Part shown: positions 12,027 through 21,225 of the stretch, in pieces
Numbering within the stretch: the first letter of the stretch is position 1
Layout: each line of letters begins with the position of its first letter
NCBI RefSeq assembly: GCF_014892515.1
Contig: NZ_JADBGR010000102.1
Coordinates: 1-64,000, forward strand
Origin: Myceligenerans pegani
GTDB lineage: Bacteria; Actinomycetota; Actinomycetes; Actinomycetales; Cellulomonadaceae
DNA length: 64,000 nt
Direction: 5' to 3'
Translations under genes and position numbers: made by a program
Notes under the pieces: model-generated
The model's input: the letters and a program-made list of their open reading frames with translations, nothing else
Databases searched by the model: none
Told to the model about the DNA's origin: nothing

Positions 12027-13350
12027 GAGTGACTACTCCTGGTTCCACGTGAAACCTCGCACCGCTCAGTGATGCAGGGACGTCCTCCGGCACGGCGGCC
12101 GTGACGAGCACCTGCCGGGCGGGAAGCACGAGCTCCGCCAGTCGCTCTCGCCGACGGGTGTCGAGCTCCGCGAAGACGTCGTCGAGGATGAGCACCGGAT
12201 CGGCATCCGTGCCGTGGTCCGGGTCCCAGAACGCAGGTGCCGACGACGACGGTGCGCCGAGTTCCGCAGCCCCTCCCAACAGCCAGAACGACGCCAATCT
12301 GAGGGCCAGCGCGAACGACCACGACTCTCCGTGGCTCGCGTATCCCTTCACCGGCAGACCGCCCAGAGCAAGCAGCAGATCGTCGCGATGCGGTCCCACC
12401 AGACTCACCCCGCGATCGAGCTCCTGCTGCTGGACGGTTTCGAGCGCGGCGGTCATCCGCTCCCGGATCCGCTCCACCGAAGGCGGGCCGTCATGCACGC
12501 CGCGGGACCGTTCCGAGGCGTCCTCCTCCGAGCGGGCCATCCCCTCCGTTAACCCCGCGGATGCCATCGGCGAATCAGCCGGACGGGCCGATTCCCGGTC
12601 ACCGGAAGCGCCCTCGCCGCGAAAGTTTTCCACAGGCCCCGTGGACGACGACCGGTACTCGAGCCACGCCTCTCCCTTGCCCTCACTGACCGCCTCGTAG
12701 GCCGCTGCCACGACCGGACGGAGTGCGTCGACGAGCTGGAGCCGGAGCGAGACGATCTCCGCACCGAGTTCGACCAGGCGCCCGTCCCACACCTCGAGTG
12801 TCGCCAGCGCAGCCGGATCTGCACCGCCCGAGCGACGCACGGCCCTCGCCGACTTGAGCAGTGCCGACCGCTGCTTGAGTACCCGCTCGTAGTCCGCGAA
12901 CACCGCCGCGAGCCGAGGCACCATCAGCACGATGAGCTGGTCGAGGAACCGGCGCCGACCCTCCGGATCTCCCTTGACCAGTGCGATGTCCTCCGGGGCG
13001 AACAGCACCGTCCGCAGGATTCCGAGCACGTCCCGTGCGCGGCCCGGCTGGCCGCGGTTGATCCGGGCTCGATTGGACTTCCCCTGCGTGATCTCCAGTT
13101 CGACCGTACTGGCGCGGTCGCCCCGCACGATGCGCGTGCGGACGATCGCACGCGAGGCCCCGGCCCGGATCAGGGGCGTGTCGGCGGCGACGCGGTGCGA
13201 GCCCAGGGTCGCGACGTAGCCGATGGCCTCGACCAGGTTGGTCTTGCCCTGACCGTTGGCCCCGACGAACGCGTTGACCCCGGGCTCGAGCTCCACGTCG
13301 ACGCTCGCGTACGAGCGGAAGTCGAGGAGGCTCAGGTGGGAGACGTACAG
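12019..13350 (-). CDS. recF: DNA repair ATPase RecF, probable CTG start
   Basis: RecF is an SMC-like ATPase that helps load RecA at single-strand gaps. Walker A is in [10 protein letters not shown] and the signature/Walker B region in [18 protein letters not shown]. RecF proteins begin with a strand like [14 protein letters not shown]; the same residues ([17 protein letters not shown]) are encoded here directly after CTG 13348-13350, four bases past the gnd stop. Upstream in frame there is a TGA at 13369-13371 and no ATG, GTG or TTG. The only ordinary start is GTG 13294-13296, which would remove 18 conserved residues including the first strand. I infer a CTG start (443 aa). A low-complexity insertion rich in Ser/Arg/Glu (about 205-260) interrupts the ATPase head. 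A parS-like site lies in the 3' end. Confidence 0.85.
   Translation of the reverse strand: MYVSHLSLLDFRSYASVDVELEPGVNAFVGANGQGKTNLVEAIGYVATLGSHRVAADTPLIRAGASRAIVRTRIVRGDRASTVELEITQGKSNRARINRGQPGRARDVLGILRTVLFAPEDIALVKGDPEGRRRFLDQLIVLMVPRLAAVFADYERVLKQRSALLKSARAVRRSGGADPAALATLEVWDGRLVELGAEIVSLRLQLVDALRPVVAAAYEAVSEGKGEAWLEYRSSSTGPVENFRGEGASGDRESARPADSPMASAGLTEGMARSEEDASERSRGVHDGPPSVERIRERMTAALETVQQQELDRGVSLVGPHRDDLLLALGGLPVKGYASHGESWSFALALRLASFWLLGGAAELGAPSSSAPAFWDPDHGTDADPVLILDDVFAELDTRRRERLAELVLPARQVLVTAAVPEDVPASLSGARFHVEPGVVTRE
12041..12056. promoter_or_regulatory. parS-like site 1 (one core mismatch)
   Basis: GGTTCCACGTGAAACC differs from the parS core GTTTCACGTGAAAC at one position. It lies inside the 3' end of recF and is the outermost ParB-site candidate on this side of oriC. 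Confidence 0.7.
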
Positions 13351-13354
13351 CGGT

Positions 13355-14248
13355 CTACTCTGCCTTCTTCACCGCATGGCCGCCGAACTGCTGCCGCAGC
13401 GCTGCCACCGCGCGCATCGCCGGGGACGACTCCTGACGCGAGGCGAACCGCGCGAACAGTGCTGCCGAGATCACCGGCAGCGGCACGGCGTTGTCCACAC
13501 CCTCGTCGATGGTCCAGCGGCCCTCGCCCGAGTCGTCGACCCAGTCGTCGAGGCCGGCCAGACCGGGGTCCTCTTCGAGGGCCTTCACCATGAGGTCCAG
13601 CAACCACGACCGGACAACGGTGCCGCGCTGCCACGCCTTCATCGTGCCGTGCACGTCGGTCACGACGTCCTTCTTCGCCGCGAGCAGCTCGTAGCCCTCC
13701 GCGTACGCCTGCATCAGGCCGTACTCGATGCCGTTGTGCACCATCTTCGCGAAGTGGCCGGCGCCGACGGTTCCCGCGTGCACGAACCCCTCGTCACGGG
13801 GTCCCTCAGGACGCAGCGCGTCGAAGACGGGCATGACGGCCTCGACGTGGGCGACCTCGCCACCGCACATGAGGCCGTACCCGTTCTCCAGCCCCCACAC
13901 GCCGCCGGAGACGCCGCAGTCGACGTATCCGATACCGCGCTCGGCCAGCTCGGCGGCACGCTCCTGATCCTCCACGTAGTGCGAGTTGCCGCCTTCGACG
14001 ACGATGTCCCCCTCGCCCAGCAGGCCGCCCAGTTCGTCGATCACGCTGCGAGTCGGAGCGCCGGCCGGGACCATCACCCAGACGATCCGCGGCGTTGGGA
14101 GCGCGGCGACGAGATCGGCGAGAGAGGCGACGTCCGAGACCTCGGGGCGCGGATCGAAGCCGGTGACCTCGATGCCGGATCGGCGGAGGCGCTCCCGCAT
14201 GTTGTTGCCCATCTTGCCGAGACCGACCAGGCCGATGTGGCTGACCAT
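13355..14248 (-). CDS. gnd: 6-phosphogluconate dehydrogenase, decarboxylating (short NAD-type)
   Basis: This 297-aa enzyme oxidises 6-phosphogluconate to ribulose 5-phosphate and CO2 in the pentose phosphate pathway. The N-terminal Rossmann motif is [12 protein letters not shown]; the substrate region includes GGNSHYVED and [13 protein letters not shown], followed by the all-helical domain. The length fits the short (GndA/YqeC-like) class rather than the 470-aa form. ATG 14248 was chosen because GGAGG lies 6 bp before it and homologues start [13 protein letters not shown]; an in-frame ATG at 14278 would add a poorly supported 10 residues. A gnd gene between dnaN and recF is typical of many actinobacteria. 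Confidence 0.93.
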   Translation of the reverse strand: MVSHIGLVGLGKMGNNMRERLRRSGIEVTGFDPRPEVSDVASLADLVAALPTPRIVWVMVPAGAPTRSVIDELGGLLGEGDIVVEGGNSHYVEDQERAAELAERGIGYVDCGVSGGVWGLENGYGLMCGGEVAHVEAVMPVFDALRPEGPRDEGFVHAGTVGAGHFAKMVHNGIEYGLMQAYAEGYELLAAKKDVVTDVHGTMKAWQRGTVVRSWLLDLMVKALEEDPGLAGLDDWVDDSGEGRWTIDEGVDNAVPLPVISAALFARFASRQESSPAMRAVAALRQQFGGHAVKKAE

Positions 14249-14329
14249 GTATTCCTCCAGAAAGTTCTCCACAGGCACAGTGCACAGGGCGGGCGCGAGC
14301 CATGGGCGCGCGACCGCACGACGCGCGGG

Positions 14330-15463
14330 TCAGCCCGTGAAGCGGATCGGGACGAGCAGGTAACGGTAGGTCGAGTCGTCCTCGCCGTCGAGCGAGTCCT
14401 GCCCGGTGAACTCGACCGGCTTGTTCGGGTGAGTGAACGAGAGGCGGACGAAGTCGGTGCCGAGGGCACCGAGGCCGTCCAGCAGGTACTGCGGGTTGAA
14501 CGCCACCGCGATGTCCTCGCCGTCGAGCACCGCCTCCAAGGCCTCGGACGCCTGCGCGTCGTCTCCCTGGCCGGCGTCGAGCACGACCTGGCCCTCGCTG
14601 AACGAGAGGCGGATCGGCGTGTTCCGCTCGGCCACCAGGCTGACGCGCTTGGCCGCGTCGATCAGCGGGGCCGTCGCGACGACCGCATGGATCGGCGAGC
14701 TGTCCGGGAAGAGACGCCGGACGGGCGGGTAGTCGCCGTCGACCAGCTGGGACGTGGTGTGGCGGCCGCCGGCCTCGAAGCCGACCAGGTCCACACCGTT
14801 CCCTGCGGACAACCCGACATTGACGGCACCGCCACTCGCCCCGAGGGAGCGGGCGACGTCGTTCAGCGTCCGAGCACGGATCAGGGCGACTGCCGAGAAG
14901 CCCGGCGTCGCGGGGGTCCAGGTGAGCTCGCGCAGGGCGAGGCGATAGCGGTCCGTCGCGAGCAGCGTGATCTTCTCGTCCTCGATCTCGACGCGGACGC
15001 CCGTGAGGAGCGGAAGCGTGTCGTCGCGACTGGCCGCCACGGTCACCTGCGCCACGGCGGCCGTGAGTGCCTCGCCCGGGACCGTTCCGCTCAGCTCCGG
15101 CATGGCCGGCAGCGCGGGGTACTCCTCGACGGGCATCGTCAGCAGGGTGAATCGGCTCGCCCCACAGGTGAGGACCACCTTGTTGCCCTCGAGCGTGACG
15201 TCGACGGGTTTGCTGGGCAGCGAGCGGGAGATCTCGGCGAGCAGCCTGCCGGAGACCAGGACCGTCCCGGGTTCGGCGACCTCGGCCGGCAGCTCTGAGC
15301 GGGCTGACGTCTCGTAGTCGAAACTGGCGAGGTTGAGGACACCCGACGAATCCGCCTCCATGCGGACGCCGGCGAGAACCGGTGCCGGAGGGCGCGTGGG
15401 AAGCGTGCGCGCCGTCCAGGTGACGGCGTCCGCGAGCACGTCACGCTCGACCCTGAACTTCAT
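14330..15463 (-). CDS. dnaN: DNA polymerase III beta subunit (sliding clamp)
   Basis: At 377 aa it has the usual length and three-domain repeat of the clamp. It starts MKFRVERDVLADAVTWTARTLPTRPPAPVLAG and ends YLLVPIRFTG, close to the canonical clamp C-terminus. As a dimer it encircles DNA and holds the replicative polymerase. It is the first gene after oriC on the minus strand and probably heads the dnaN-gnd-recF-dciA operon. A LexA-type box lies 119-134 bp upstream. Confidence 0.97.
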   Translation of the reverse strand: MKFRVERDVLADAVTWTARTLPTRPPAPVLAGVRMEADSSGVLNLASFDYETSARSELPAEVAEPGTVLVSGRLLAEISRSLPSKPVDVTLEGNKVVLTCGASRFTLLTMPVEEYPALPAMPELSGTVPGEALTAAVAQVTVAASRDDTLPLLTGVRVEIEDEKITLLATDRYRLALRELTWTPATPGFSAVALIRARTLNDVARSLGASGGAVNVGLSAGNGVDLVGFEAGGRHTTSQLVDGDYPPVRRLFPDSSPIHAVVATAPLIDAAKRVSLVAERNTPIRLSFSEGQVVLDAGQGDDAQASEALEAVLDGEDIAVAFNPQYLLDGLGALGTDFVRLSFTHPNKPVEFTGQDSLDGEDDSTYRYLLVPIRFTG

Positions 15464-15581
15464 GCCGTTCCATCTCCCTCACAGAGCCTCGTCCCGTACC
15501 TGCCAGAGCCTACGCGAGGTGACTGACGTTGACGACGGGGGAGGGCGCTCCGGGGAGAGGTGCTTGCTCACATACCGGTCA

Positions 15582-15597
15582 TCGTACTAATGTTCGA
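15582..15597. promoter_or_regulatory. Candidate LexA (SOS) box upstream of dnaN
   Basis: TCGTAC-TAAT-GTTCGA matches the actinobacterial/Bacillus-type SOS box TCGAAC-N4-GTTCGA with one mismatch. It lies 119 bp upstream of the dnaN start, where a promoter would be expected. Read directly; function inferred. Confidence 0.45.
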
Positions 15598-15679
15598 ACA
15601 ACGGCGATCGGGCCGCTCGGCCTGATGAAGGCGTGCTGACTTCCCCTTCTCAGAGATCTGTAGTCGTCGTAGTAGGGGT

Positions 15680-16065
15680 TGTGGATACTGGGGATAACCC
15701 TCGTTTCGCCAGGTGAGGCGCGGTTTCTGGGTGTGGACAGCTTGTGGGTACAACTGTGGGAAAACTAGGGGCACATGTGGACGGCTGTTTTTTGCCCACA
15801 GGCCATCCCCAGTTCAGACTCCGTCGCCCACAGGTTTCGGGATGTTGTCCACATGTCTTCCACAGGTTCATCCACAGGGCAGTTCCCGCACGTAGTGCTC
15901 CGAACCGCGGTTATGCACAGATCCTGTCCACAGCCCTGGGGATCAAGGATCGGGAACCGCGGGATTCCGCGGGTCTGTTTGTGTACAACCCTGTGGAGAC
16001 GATGCCTGCGGGATCGCCGAAAGTTATCCACATCAGAATCCACAGGCCTGTGGAGATGTGGACTG
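15680..16065. other. oriC: Chromosomal replication origin oriC (DnaA box cluster)
   Basis: The dnaN-dnaA gap holds two perfect DnaA boxes, TTGTCCACA (15845-15853) and TTATCCACA (16024-16032). Near matches include TGTGGATAC (15680), TGTGGACAG (15732), TGTGGACGG (15776), TTGCCCACA (15792), TCATCCACA (15868), TTATGCACA (15911), CTGTCCACA (15924), TGTGTACAA (15980), GAATCCACA (16036) and TGTGGACTG (16057). Left of about 15800 the boxes face mostly one way and right of it mostly the other. The stretch at 15784-15795 with a T run could be part of an unwinding element. The location between dnaA and dnaN and the outward orientation of genes on both sides fit the actinobacterial origin. Confidence 0.93.
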
Positions 16066-16184
16066 GGGAGCCTCCGAGCGGTGTCGACGCAGGCCAGAGC
16101 ACGTGCACGAGGTTGTGTCCGGCGTGGTGACGCGGGGACAGAGCAGGACGTATCGCCTCGTCCAGATAGGGGTGCTACGACGTC

Positions 16185-17621
16185 TCAGGACACGCGGTGC
16201 TGCTGCTTGATCCGTGCAGTGAGCTCAGTGACCTGGTTGTAGGTGGATCGACGCTCTGCCATCTGCCCGGCGATCTTCTTGTTCGCGTGCATGACCGTGG
16301 TGTGATCCCGGCCACCGAACTGCTGGCCGATCTTCGGCAGCGAGAGCTCCGTCAGCTCACGGCACAGGTACATGGCGATCTGGCGCGCGGTGACGAGCAC
16401 TCGGGAGCGCGACGTGCCGCACAGGTCCTCGATCGGCAGTCCGAAGTACGCCGCGGTCTGCGCGATGACGACCGCCGGCGTGATCTCCGCGGTGTCGTCG
16501 TCGTCGGTGATGAGGTCCTTCAGGACGATCTCCGCGAGGGTCAGGTCGACCGACTGCCGGTTGAGGTTGGCGAACGCCGTGACGCGGATCAACGCGCCCT
16601 CCAGCTCACGGATGTTCGTGGAGATGCGCGAGCCGATGTAGGAGAGGACCTCGTCCGGCACGTCGAGATGCTCGGACGCGGCCTTCTTGCGGAGGATGGC
16701 GATCCGCGTCTCGAGGTCCGGCGGCTGGACGTCGGTGATGAGGCCCCACTCGAAGCGGGAGCGCAGCCGGTCCTCGAAACCGCTGAGCTGCTTGGGCGGG
16801 ACGTCGGACGTGATGACGACCTGCTTGTTGGCGTTGTGCAGGGCGTTGAAGGTGTGGAAGAACTCCTCCATCGTCTGTTCCTTGCCCTGGAGGAACTGGA
16901 TGTCGTCGATGAGGAGCACGTCGACGTCGCGGTACCGGCGCTGGAACGACCCGGCCTTGCCCTCACCGATGCTGTTGATGAAGTCGTTGGTGAACTCCTC
17001 GGAGTTCACGTACCGCACGCGGATGTGGGGGTACAGGTTGTGGACGTAGTGCCCGATGGCATGCAGCAGGTGAGTCTTGCCCAGCCCCGAGTCCCCGTAG
17101 ATGAACAGGGGGTTGTATGCCTTCGCCGGCGCCTCGGCGACGGCGACCGCGGCGGCGTGGGCGAACCGGTTGGACGAACCGATGACGAAGGTCTCGAAGA
17201 TGTACTTCGGATTGAGGCGTGTCTGCTCGCCCGTCGGCTTCGGGGCCGGCTGAGGCGCCACCGGCATCTGCGCCTCGGCCGGCTCGGGAGCCTCGTCCGT
17301 GAGGCTGGTCGGCGCGTGCGAGATCTGCGAGGGGCCGGCCAGGGACGAGCTGCTCAGCTCGGGATCCACGGTGATGCCGAAACGTACGTCCCGCCCGAGC
17401 ACTTCCGAGACGGCCGACGACAGCTCGTCACGAACCGCGGTCTCGAGGTAGGTGCGGGTCTGCTCGTGGGGCACGGCGACGAAGACCATGTCGTGGACCA
17501 CCGCCATCGGCTTCGCCAGCCGGATGAATGCGAGCTGCCGCGGACTCATGTCAGGACGTGCCTCGAGCGTGGTCAGCACCTTTGCCCAGACATCGGCGAG
17601 GTTGTCGTCCGGGTCGGCCAC
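16185..17621 (-). CDS. dnaA: Chromosomal replication initiator DnaA
   Basis: The 478-aa initiator has domain I (about 1-90), a Pro/Glu-rich linker (90-140), the AAA+ domain with Walker A GDSGLGKTH and Walker B LLIDDIQFLQGK, and domain IV with the DnaA signature GGRDHTTVMHANKKI for DnaA-box recognition. It binds oriC as an ATP-bound filament and opens the duplex. It is transcribed towards oriC and dnaN from a promoter region carrying four DnaA boxes, which suggests autoregulation. Confidence 0.97.
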   Translation of the reverse strand: MADPDDNLADVWAKVLTTLEARPDMSPRQLAFIRLAKPMAVVHDMVFVAVPHEQTRTYLETAVRDELSSAVSEVLGRDVRFGITVDPELSSSSLAGPSQISHAPTSLTDEAPEPAEAQMPVAPQPAPKPTGEQTRLNPKYIFETFVIGSSNRFAHAAAVAVAEAPAKAYNPLFIYGDSGLGKTHLLHAIGHYVHNLYPHIRVRYVNSEEFTNDFINSIGEGKAGSFQRRYRDVDVLLIDDIQFLQGKEQTMEEFFHTFNALHNANKQVVITSDVPPKQLSGFEDRLRSRFEWGLITDVQPPDLETRIAILRKKAASEHLDVPDEVLSYIGSRISTNIRELEGALIRVTAFANLNRQSVDLTLAEIVLKDLITDDDDTAEITPAVVIAQTAAYFGLPIEDLCGTSRSRVLVTARQIAMYLCRELTELSLPKIGQQFGGRDHTTVMHANKKIAGQMAERRSTYNQVTELTARIKQQHRVS

Positions 17622-17744
17622 GGTCGTTCCTTACGGGTCGGGTCGCGCGAGGGTGCGGGACTGTCGCTGTATCTGGGACGGAGCCCGTCCGCTCGAGCTC
17701 TTCTCGTAGCGCGGGGGACTCCTGGAGTCTGCCATGATGAGGCA

Positions 17745-17786
17745 CCGTCCACACAGTTGTCCACAGGTTGTGGATACTGTGGACGG
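17745..17786. promoter_or_regulatory. Four clustered DnaA boxes upstream of dnaA
   Basis: CCGTCCACA (17745), TTGTCCACA (17757, perfect), TGTGGATAC (17769) and TGTGGACGG (17778) lie 124-165 bp upstream of the dnaA start. The first two face right and the last two left, giving an inverted arrangement. The rest of the 478-bp dnaA-rpmH gap shows no gene and must hold the promoters of both. Confidence 0.85.
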
Positions 17787-18099
17787 GGCTACGGACCGAG
17801 GGCCGCTCGGCGGCGTCGGCGAGTCGTGGGTGCCTGTCCTGTGGCCAGCGCGACACCGCGAAACGCGGGCCGCGTTTGACCGGAGGGCGCCCGAAAGCGT
17901 AACGTCAGACAGCCGTTCCAGGTACTTTCGCGCGCCCGCTGCCGGTGATCCGCCGGGTCGCGCGGCCGGGCCCGGGTCGGCAGGCCGGCCGATGTGAGTA
18001 TCGACCGGACGAACGAACCCTGCATCGGCACTCGCCCCTGCATCGACTTGTTTCGTCGAGGACAGGCTGTGCCCTTCCCGACGTCTTCAGGAGTACCTC

Positions 18100-18237
18100 G
18101 TGAGCAAGCGGACCTTCCAGCCGAACAACCGCCGTCGTGCCAAGACGCACGGTTTCCGTCTGCGCATGCGGACCCGCGCCGGGCGCGCCATTCTCGCCAA
18201 CCGGCGCGCCAAGGGCCGCGCCAAGCTTTCCGCCTGA
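18100..18237 (+). CDS. rpmH: 50S ribosomal protein L34
   Basis: This 45-aa basic protein begins [18 protein letters not shown] and ends [12 protein letters not shown], matching L34 over its whole length. The start is GTG, preceded by AGGAG at 18089-18093. It is the first gene of the rpmH-rnpA-yidD-yidC-jag run, diverging from dnaA as in most bacteria. Confidence 0.97.
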   Translation: MSKRTFQPNNRRRAKTHGFRLRMRTRAGRAILANRRAKGRAKLSA

Positions 18238-18239
18238 TC

Positions 18240-18707
18240 GTGCTGCCAGCGGCGCACCGACTGCGCCGTTCCGTCGACTTCGAACGGACGGTGCGCCGCG
18301 GCACGCGTGCAGGACGACCGACCTTGGTGGTTCACCTCCTCACCGGCACCGGTGACGGCAGCGCGGACCCGCCTCAGGTCGGTCTCGTCGTTTCCAAGGC
18401 CGTCGGTAACGCCGTGCATCGCAACAAGGTCAAGCGCCGCATCCGTGCGTCGGCCGCGCGGCATGTCGGTGAACTCCCGCGCGGTGCGCGTGTGGTGGTG
18501 CGAGCACTGCCGCCGTCGGCCACGGCGTCGTACCACGACCTCGACGAGGATCTCGGTTCATGCCTCCACCGTGCGGTGCGGAAGGCGTCGCGGGGAACCG
18601 GCGAGCGCCGGCGCCCGTTGGCTCAGGCAGGCGTCGGCAGGACCGGATCGACGGTCGATCCGGCGGCGGAACCAGCGAATTCCACGAACGGCGGAACGTC
18701 AGCATGA
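18240..18707 (+). CDS. rnpA: Ribonuclease P protein component
   Basis: The 155-aa product begins (V/M)[20 protein letters not shown] and contains the RNR motif region [19 protein letters not shown] that binds the RNase P RNA. With M1 RNA it matures tRNA 5' ends. GTG 18240 lies 2 bp after the rpmH stop, so the two are coupled. The C-terminal 40 residues are a low-complexity extension beyond the usual 115-120 aa. Confidence 0.95.
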   Translation: MLPAAHRLRRSVDFERTVRRGTRAGRPTLVVHLLTGTGDGSADPPQVGLVVSKAVGNAVHRNKVKRRIRASAARHVGELPRGARVVVRALPPSATASYHDLDEDLGSCLHRAVRKASRGTGERRRPLAQAGVGRTGSTVDPAAEPANSTNGGTSA

Positions 18708-19060
18708 CCTCCTGGACCGATGGCTTCCGGCTCGCGGCACTCCGCCCCGAGTCGTCCGGCGGCCGTCTCGGCGACATCCCCGTGATCGTGCTGGTCGGGA
18801 TGATTCGCGTGTACCAAGCCTTCATCTCGCCGATGAGTGGGCCCACGTGCAAGTACTACCCCTCGTGCTCGCGGTACGCGGTGATCGCGTTGCGCCGGCA
18901 CGGCGCCCTCCGCGGGCTGGGTCTCGCCCTCTGGCGTCTGCTGCGCTGCAACCCCTGGAGCCTGGGGGGCGTCGACGACGTCCCGCCCGCGCGTGGCGTG
19001 CGCCGTGGGGCAGGTGCCCTGGACGACGACGCCGCGCACGTCGCGCCGCACACGCACTGA
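18704..19060 (+). CDS. yidD: YidD membrane-protein insertion efficiency factor
   Basis: This 118-aa protein carries the YidD core [27 protein letters not shown] and [15 protein letters not shown]. The family is a small membrane-associated factor that helps YidC. ATG 18704 overlaps the rnpA stop (ATGA), so it was chosen over upstream in-frame starts inside rnpA. The His-rich tail has no known role. Confidence 0.93.
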   Translation: MTSWTDGFRLAALRPESSGGRLGDIPVIVLVGMIRVYQAFISPMSGPTCKYYPSCSRYAVIALRRHGALRGLGLALWRLLRCNPWSLGGVDDVPPARGVRRGAGALDDDAAHVAPHTH

Positions 19061-19179
19061 GCAGTGCTCGTGCAGACTCGTCCGCGTGCGACAACGGCCC
19101 CCGAAGGCCTCACGCGAGCCCGCCGGGCTGCGGCCCCGGCACCCCCGACTTCCGCAACAATCAGGAGTGACTGAGACCG

Positions 19180-20352
19180 ATGGGTGACTTTTTCCTCTGG
19201 GTCTGGCTGAAGCAAGGCGTGTCCTGGATCATGGTCGGCTCCCACGAGCTGTTCATGTTCCTCGGCCTGCCCGACGGCCCAGGCATCGCATGGGTGCTCT
19301 CGATCGTGATGCTGGTGATCGTGATGCGCATCCTGCTGATCCCCCTGTTCTTCCGGCAGATCAAGGCGTCACGCGGGATGCAGCTGATGCAACCCGAACT
19401 GCAAGCAGTCCAGAAGAAGTACAAGGGCAAGACCGACCCTGCGTCGCGCGAGGCCATGACGCGCGAGACGATGGAGCTGTACCGGAAACACGGGACGAAC
19501 CCGTTCGCCTCCTGTATGCCGATCCTGCTGCAGTCGCCGATCTTCTTCGCGCTGTTCAGCGTTCTGAACGGGCTCAAGGCGATCGCCGCCGGCGACGCCG
19601 AGCCGCTGACACCGATCTCGCAGCAGGTGGCCTCGGACATCGAGCAGTCCACGCTCTTCGGGGCGCACCTTTCCGACGTCTTCATGCAGGACTCGTCGGT
19701 CACTGCGAAGATCGTGATCGCCGCGCTGATCGTCGCGATGTCCGCCACCACCTTCTTCACGCAGCGCCAGCTGACCATGAAGAACATGCCGCCGGCGGCC
19801 CTCGAGGGTCCGATGGCGCAGACCCAGAAGATCATGCTGTACATGCTGCCGGTGATCTTCATGATCTCCGGCGTGAACTTCCCGGTCGGCGTCCTGATCT
19901 ACTGGACGGTCACGAACCTGTGGTCGATGGGCCAGCAGTACTACACGATCAAGCGCATGCCCGCGCCCGGATCGCGCGCCGAGAAGGAGATGCAGGAGCG
20001 CAAGGCTCGCAAGGCCAAGGAGAGGGCACTGAAGCGTGGCGAGCCGATCCCGGAGGAGGCTGTCGAGGTGCTCGAGCCGAAGCCGCGCGGGCAGCGCGTC
20101 CAGCCCAAGCGGAAGGACCGTCGGAAGGGTGCGCCCCGGCAGCCGGTGGTGACCGCGCAGGCGGCGCCGTCGGAGAAGTCGTCCGACAATGACGGTGCAC
20201 CGGACTCCGGGACGGCCTCGACGGACGCGTCCACGTCGTCGGGAACGACGAAGGCAGTGGAGTCCAGGAACGGTACGCCCGCCGGGAACAAGGGCAAGGC
20301 GAAGACGAGGCCCGCCGGCGGCTCGCCGTCGGGCAAGCGGAAGAAGAAGTAG
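19180..20352 (+). CDS. yidC: Membrane protein insertase YidC
   Basis: The 390-aa YidC/Oxa1 insertase has about five membrane segments (residues about 5-28, 30-58, 112-135, 184-205, 222-245), the conserved groove region LLIPLFFRQIKASRGMQ and a positively charged, low-complexity C-terminal tail (300-390) that can contact the ribosome. The start has AGGAG at 19163. It inserts membrane proteins alone or with SecYEG. It works with YidD upstream; Jag follows 10 bp downstream. Confidence 0.95.
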   Translation: MGDFFLWVWLKQGVSWIMVGSHELFMFLGLPDGPGIAWVLSIVMLVIVMRILLIPLFFRQIKASRGMQLMQPELQAVQKKYKGKTDPASREAMTRETMELYRKHGTNPFASCMPILLQSPIFFALFSVLNGLKAIAAGDAEPLTPISQQVASDIEQSTLFGAHLSDVFMQDSSVTAKIVIAALIVAMSATTFFTQRQLTMKNMPPAALEGPMAQTQKIMLYMLPVIFMISGVNFPVGVLIYWTVTNLWSMGQQYYTIKRMPAPGSRAEKEMQERKARKAKERALKRGEPIPEEAVEVLEPKPRGQRVQPKRKDRRKGAPRQPVVTAQAAPSEKSSDNDGAPDSGTASTDASTSSGTTKAVESRNGTPAGNKGKAKTRPAGGSPSGKRKKK

Positions 20353-20362
20353 GAGGAGTGCG

Positions 20363-20968
20363 ATGAGCGAGTCCACAGCCGGCGCGTCGGAGACCGACGA
20401 CCGCACGGCCCGCCTCGAGGAAGAGGGCGAGATCGCGGCCGACTACCTCGAGGAACTGCTCGACATCGCCGACCTCGACGGCGACATCGACCTCGACATC
20501 CGTTTCGGCAGGGCAGCGGTCGAGGTGCTCTCCGAGGACGGCGGCGACGAGCTCGATCGGTTGGTCGGGCGCGATGGTGAGGTGCTCGACGCCCTTCAGG
20601 AGCTGACGCGGCTCGCGGTGCAGGTGAAGACCGGCGAGCGGTCCCGACTCATGCTTGACGTGGCAGGGTTCCGTGCTGCGCGGCGTGCCGAGCTGACGAA
20701 GCTCGGAGAATCGGCGGTCGCCGAGGTGCGGGCGACGGGGCAGAGGGTGGCCTTGGAGCCGCTGAACGCGTTCGAGCGAAAGGTCGTGCACGACGTCGTG
20801 GCGGCGGCTGGGCTGATCAGTGACTCCGAGGGTGAGGAGCCGCGGCGGTACGTGGTGATTCACCCTGCGGGGGGCGCGTCGTCGACCACCGATTCTGCGG
20901 ACCGCTCGAGTGGCGCGACCGATGCCCCGGTGGTCGAGGCGACTGCGGAGAAGGCCGGGGTGGAATAG
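20363..20968 (+). CDS. jag: Jag/KhpB-type KH-R3H RNA-binding protein
   Basis: This 201-aa protein has a KH-like region (about 60-105: VLSEDGGDELDRLVGRDGEV) and an R3H domain (about 110-165: RVALEPLNAFERKVVHDVV, with the R-x3-H pattern). Such proteins bind RNA and influence cell elongation and division in Gram-positives. The start follows AGGAGGAGTGCG. The Jag N-terminal membrane-linked domain is absent, as usual in actinobacteria. The acidic Ser/Thr-rich tail is variable. Confidence 0.9.
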   Translation: MSESTAGASETDDRTARLEEEGEIAADYLEELLDIADLDGDIDLDIRFGRAAVEVLSEDGGDELDRLVGRDGEVLDALQELTRLAVQVKTGERSRLMLDVAGFRAARRAELTKLGESAVAEVRATGQRVALEPLNAFERKVVHDVVAAAGLISDSEGEEPRRYVVIHPAGGASSTTDSADRSSGATDAPVVEATAEKAGVE

Positions 20969-21000
20969 GGGTTGGCCCGGGCGGACCGGGCGATCCGACG

Positions 21001-21036
21001 GCTGGGGCCGGTGCGTGTCTGCGCACCGGCCCCAGC
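21001..21036 (+). terminator. Hairpin terminator after jag
   Basis: GCTGGGGCCGGTGCG-N6-CGCACCGGCCCCAGC is a perfect 15-bp stem 32 bp past the jag stop. It probably ends the rpmH-jag transcript, so rsmG-parA-parB has its own promoter in the remaining 190 bp, where no gene is seen. Confidence 0.75.
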
Positions 21037-21225
21037 CGTATCAGGGGCGCTTCGGCCGGGGACGGGCGTCTCGGGTCCATGCGTTGGGCGCCTCGGGCGA
21101 AGTGGTGCGGCGGGATGCGGTGTGGTGGGTTCGGTGCGAGAGGTTCGGTGCGACGGGTCGACGACGGACGGCGGCCGGCTCGCGACGGGCCGGACGATCA
21201 GGACGACTGATGGAGACTGGAGACC

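Noticed and set aside
13256-15298. 680-codon open frame antisense to dnaN and gnd
   Set aside because: No recognisable domain; both genes below it are certain.
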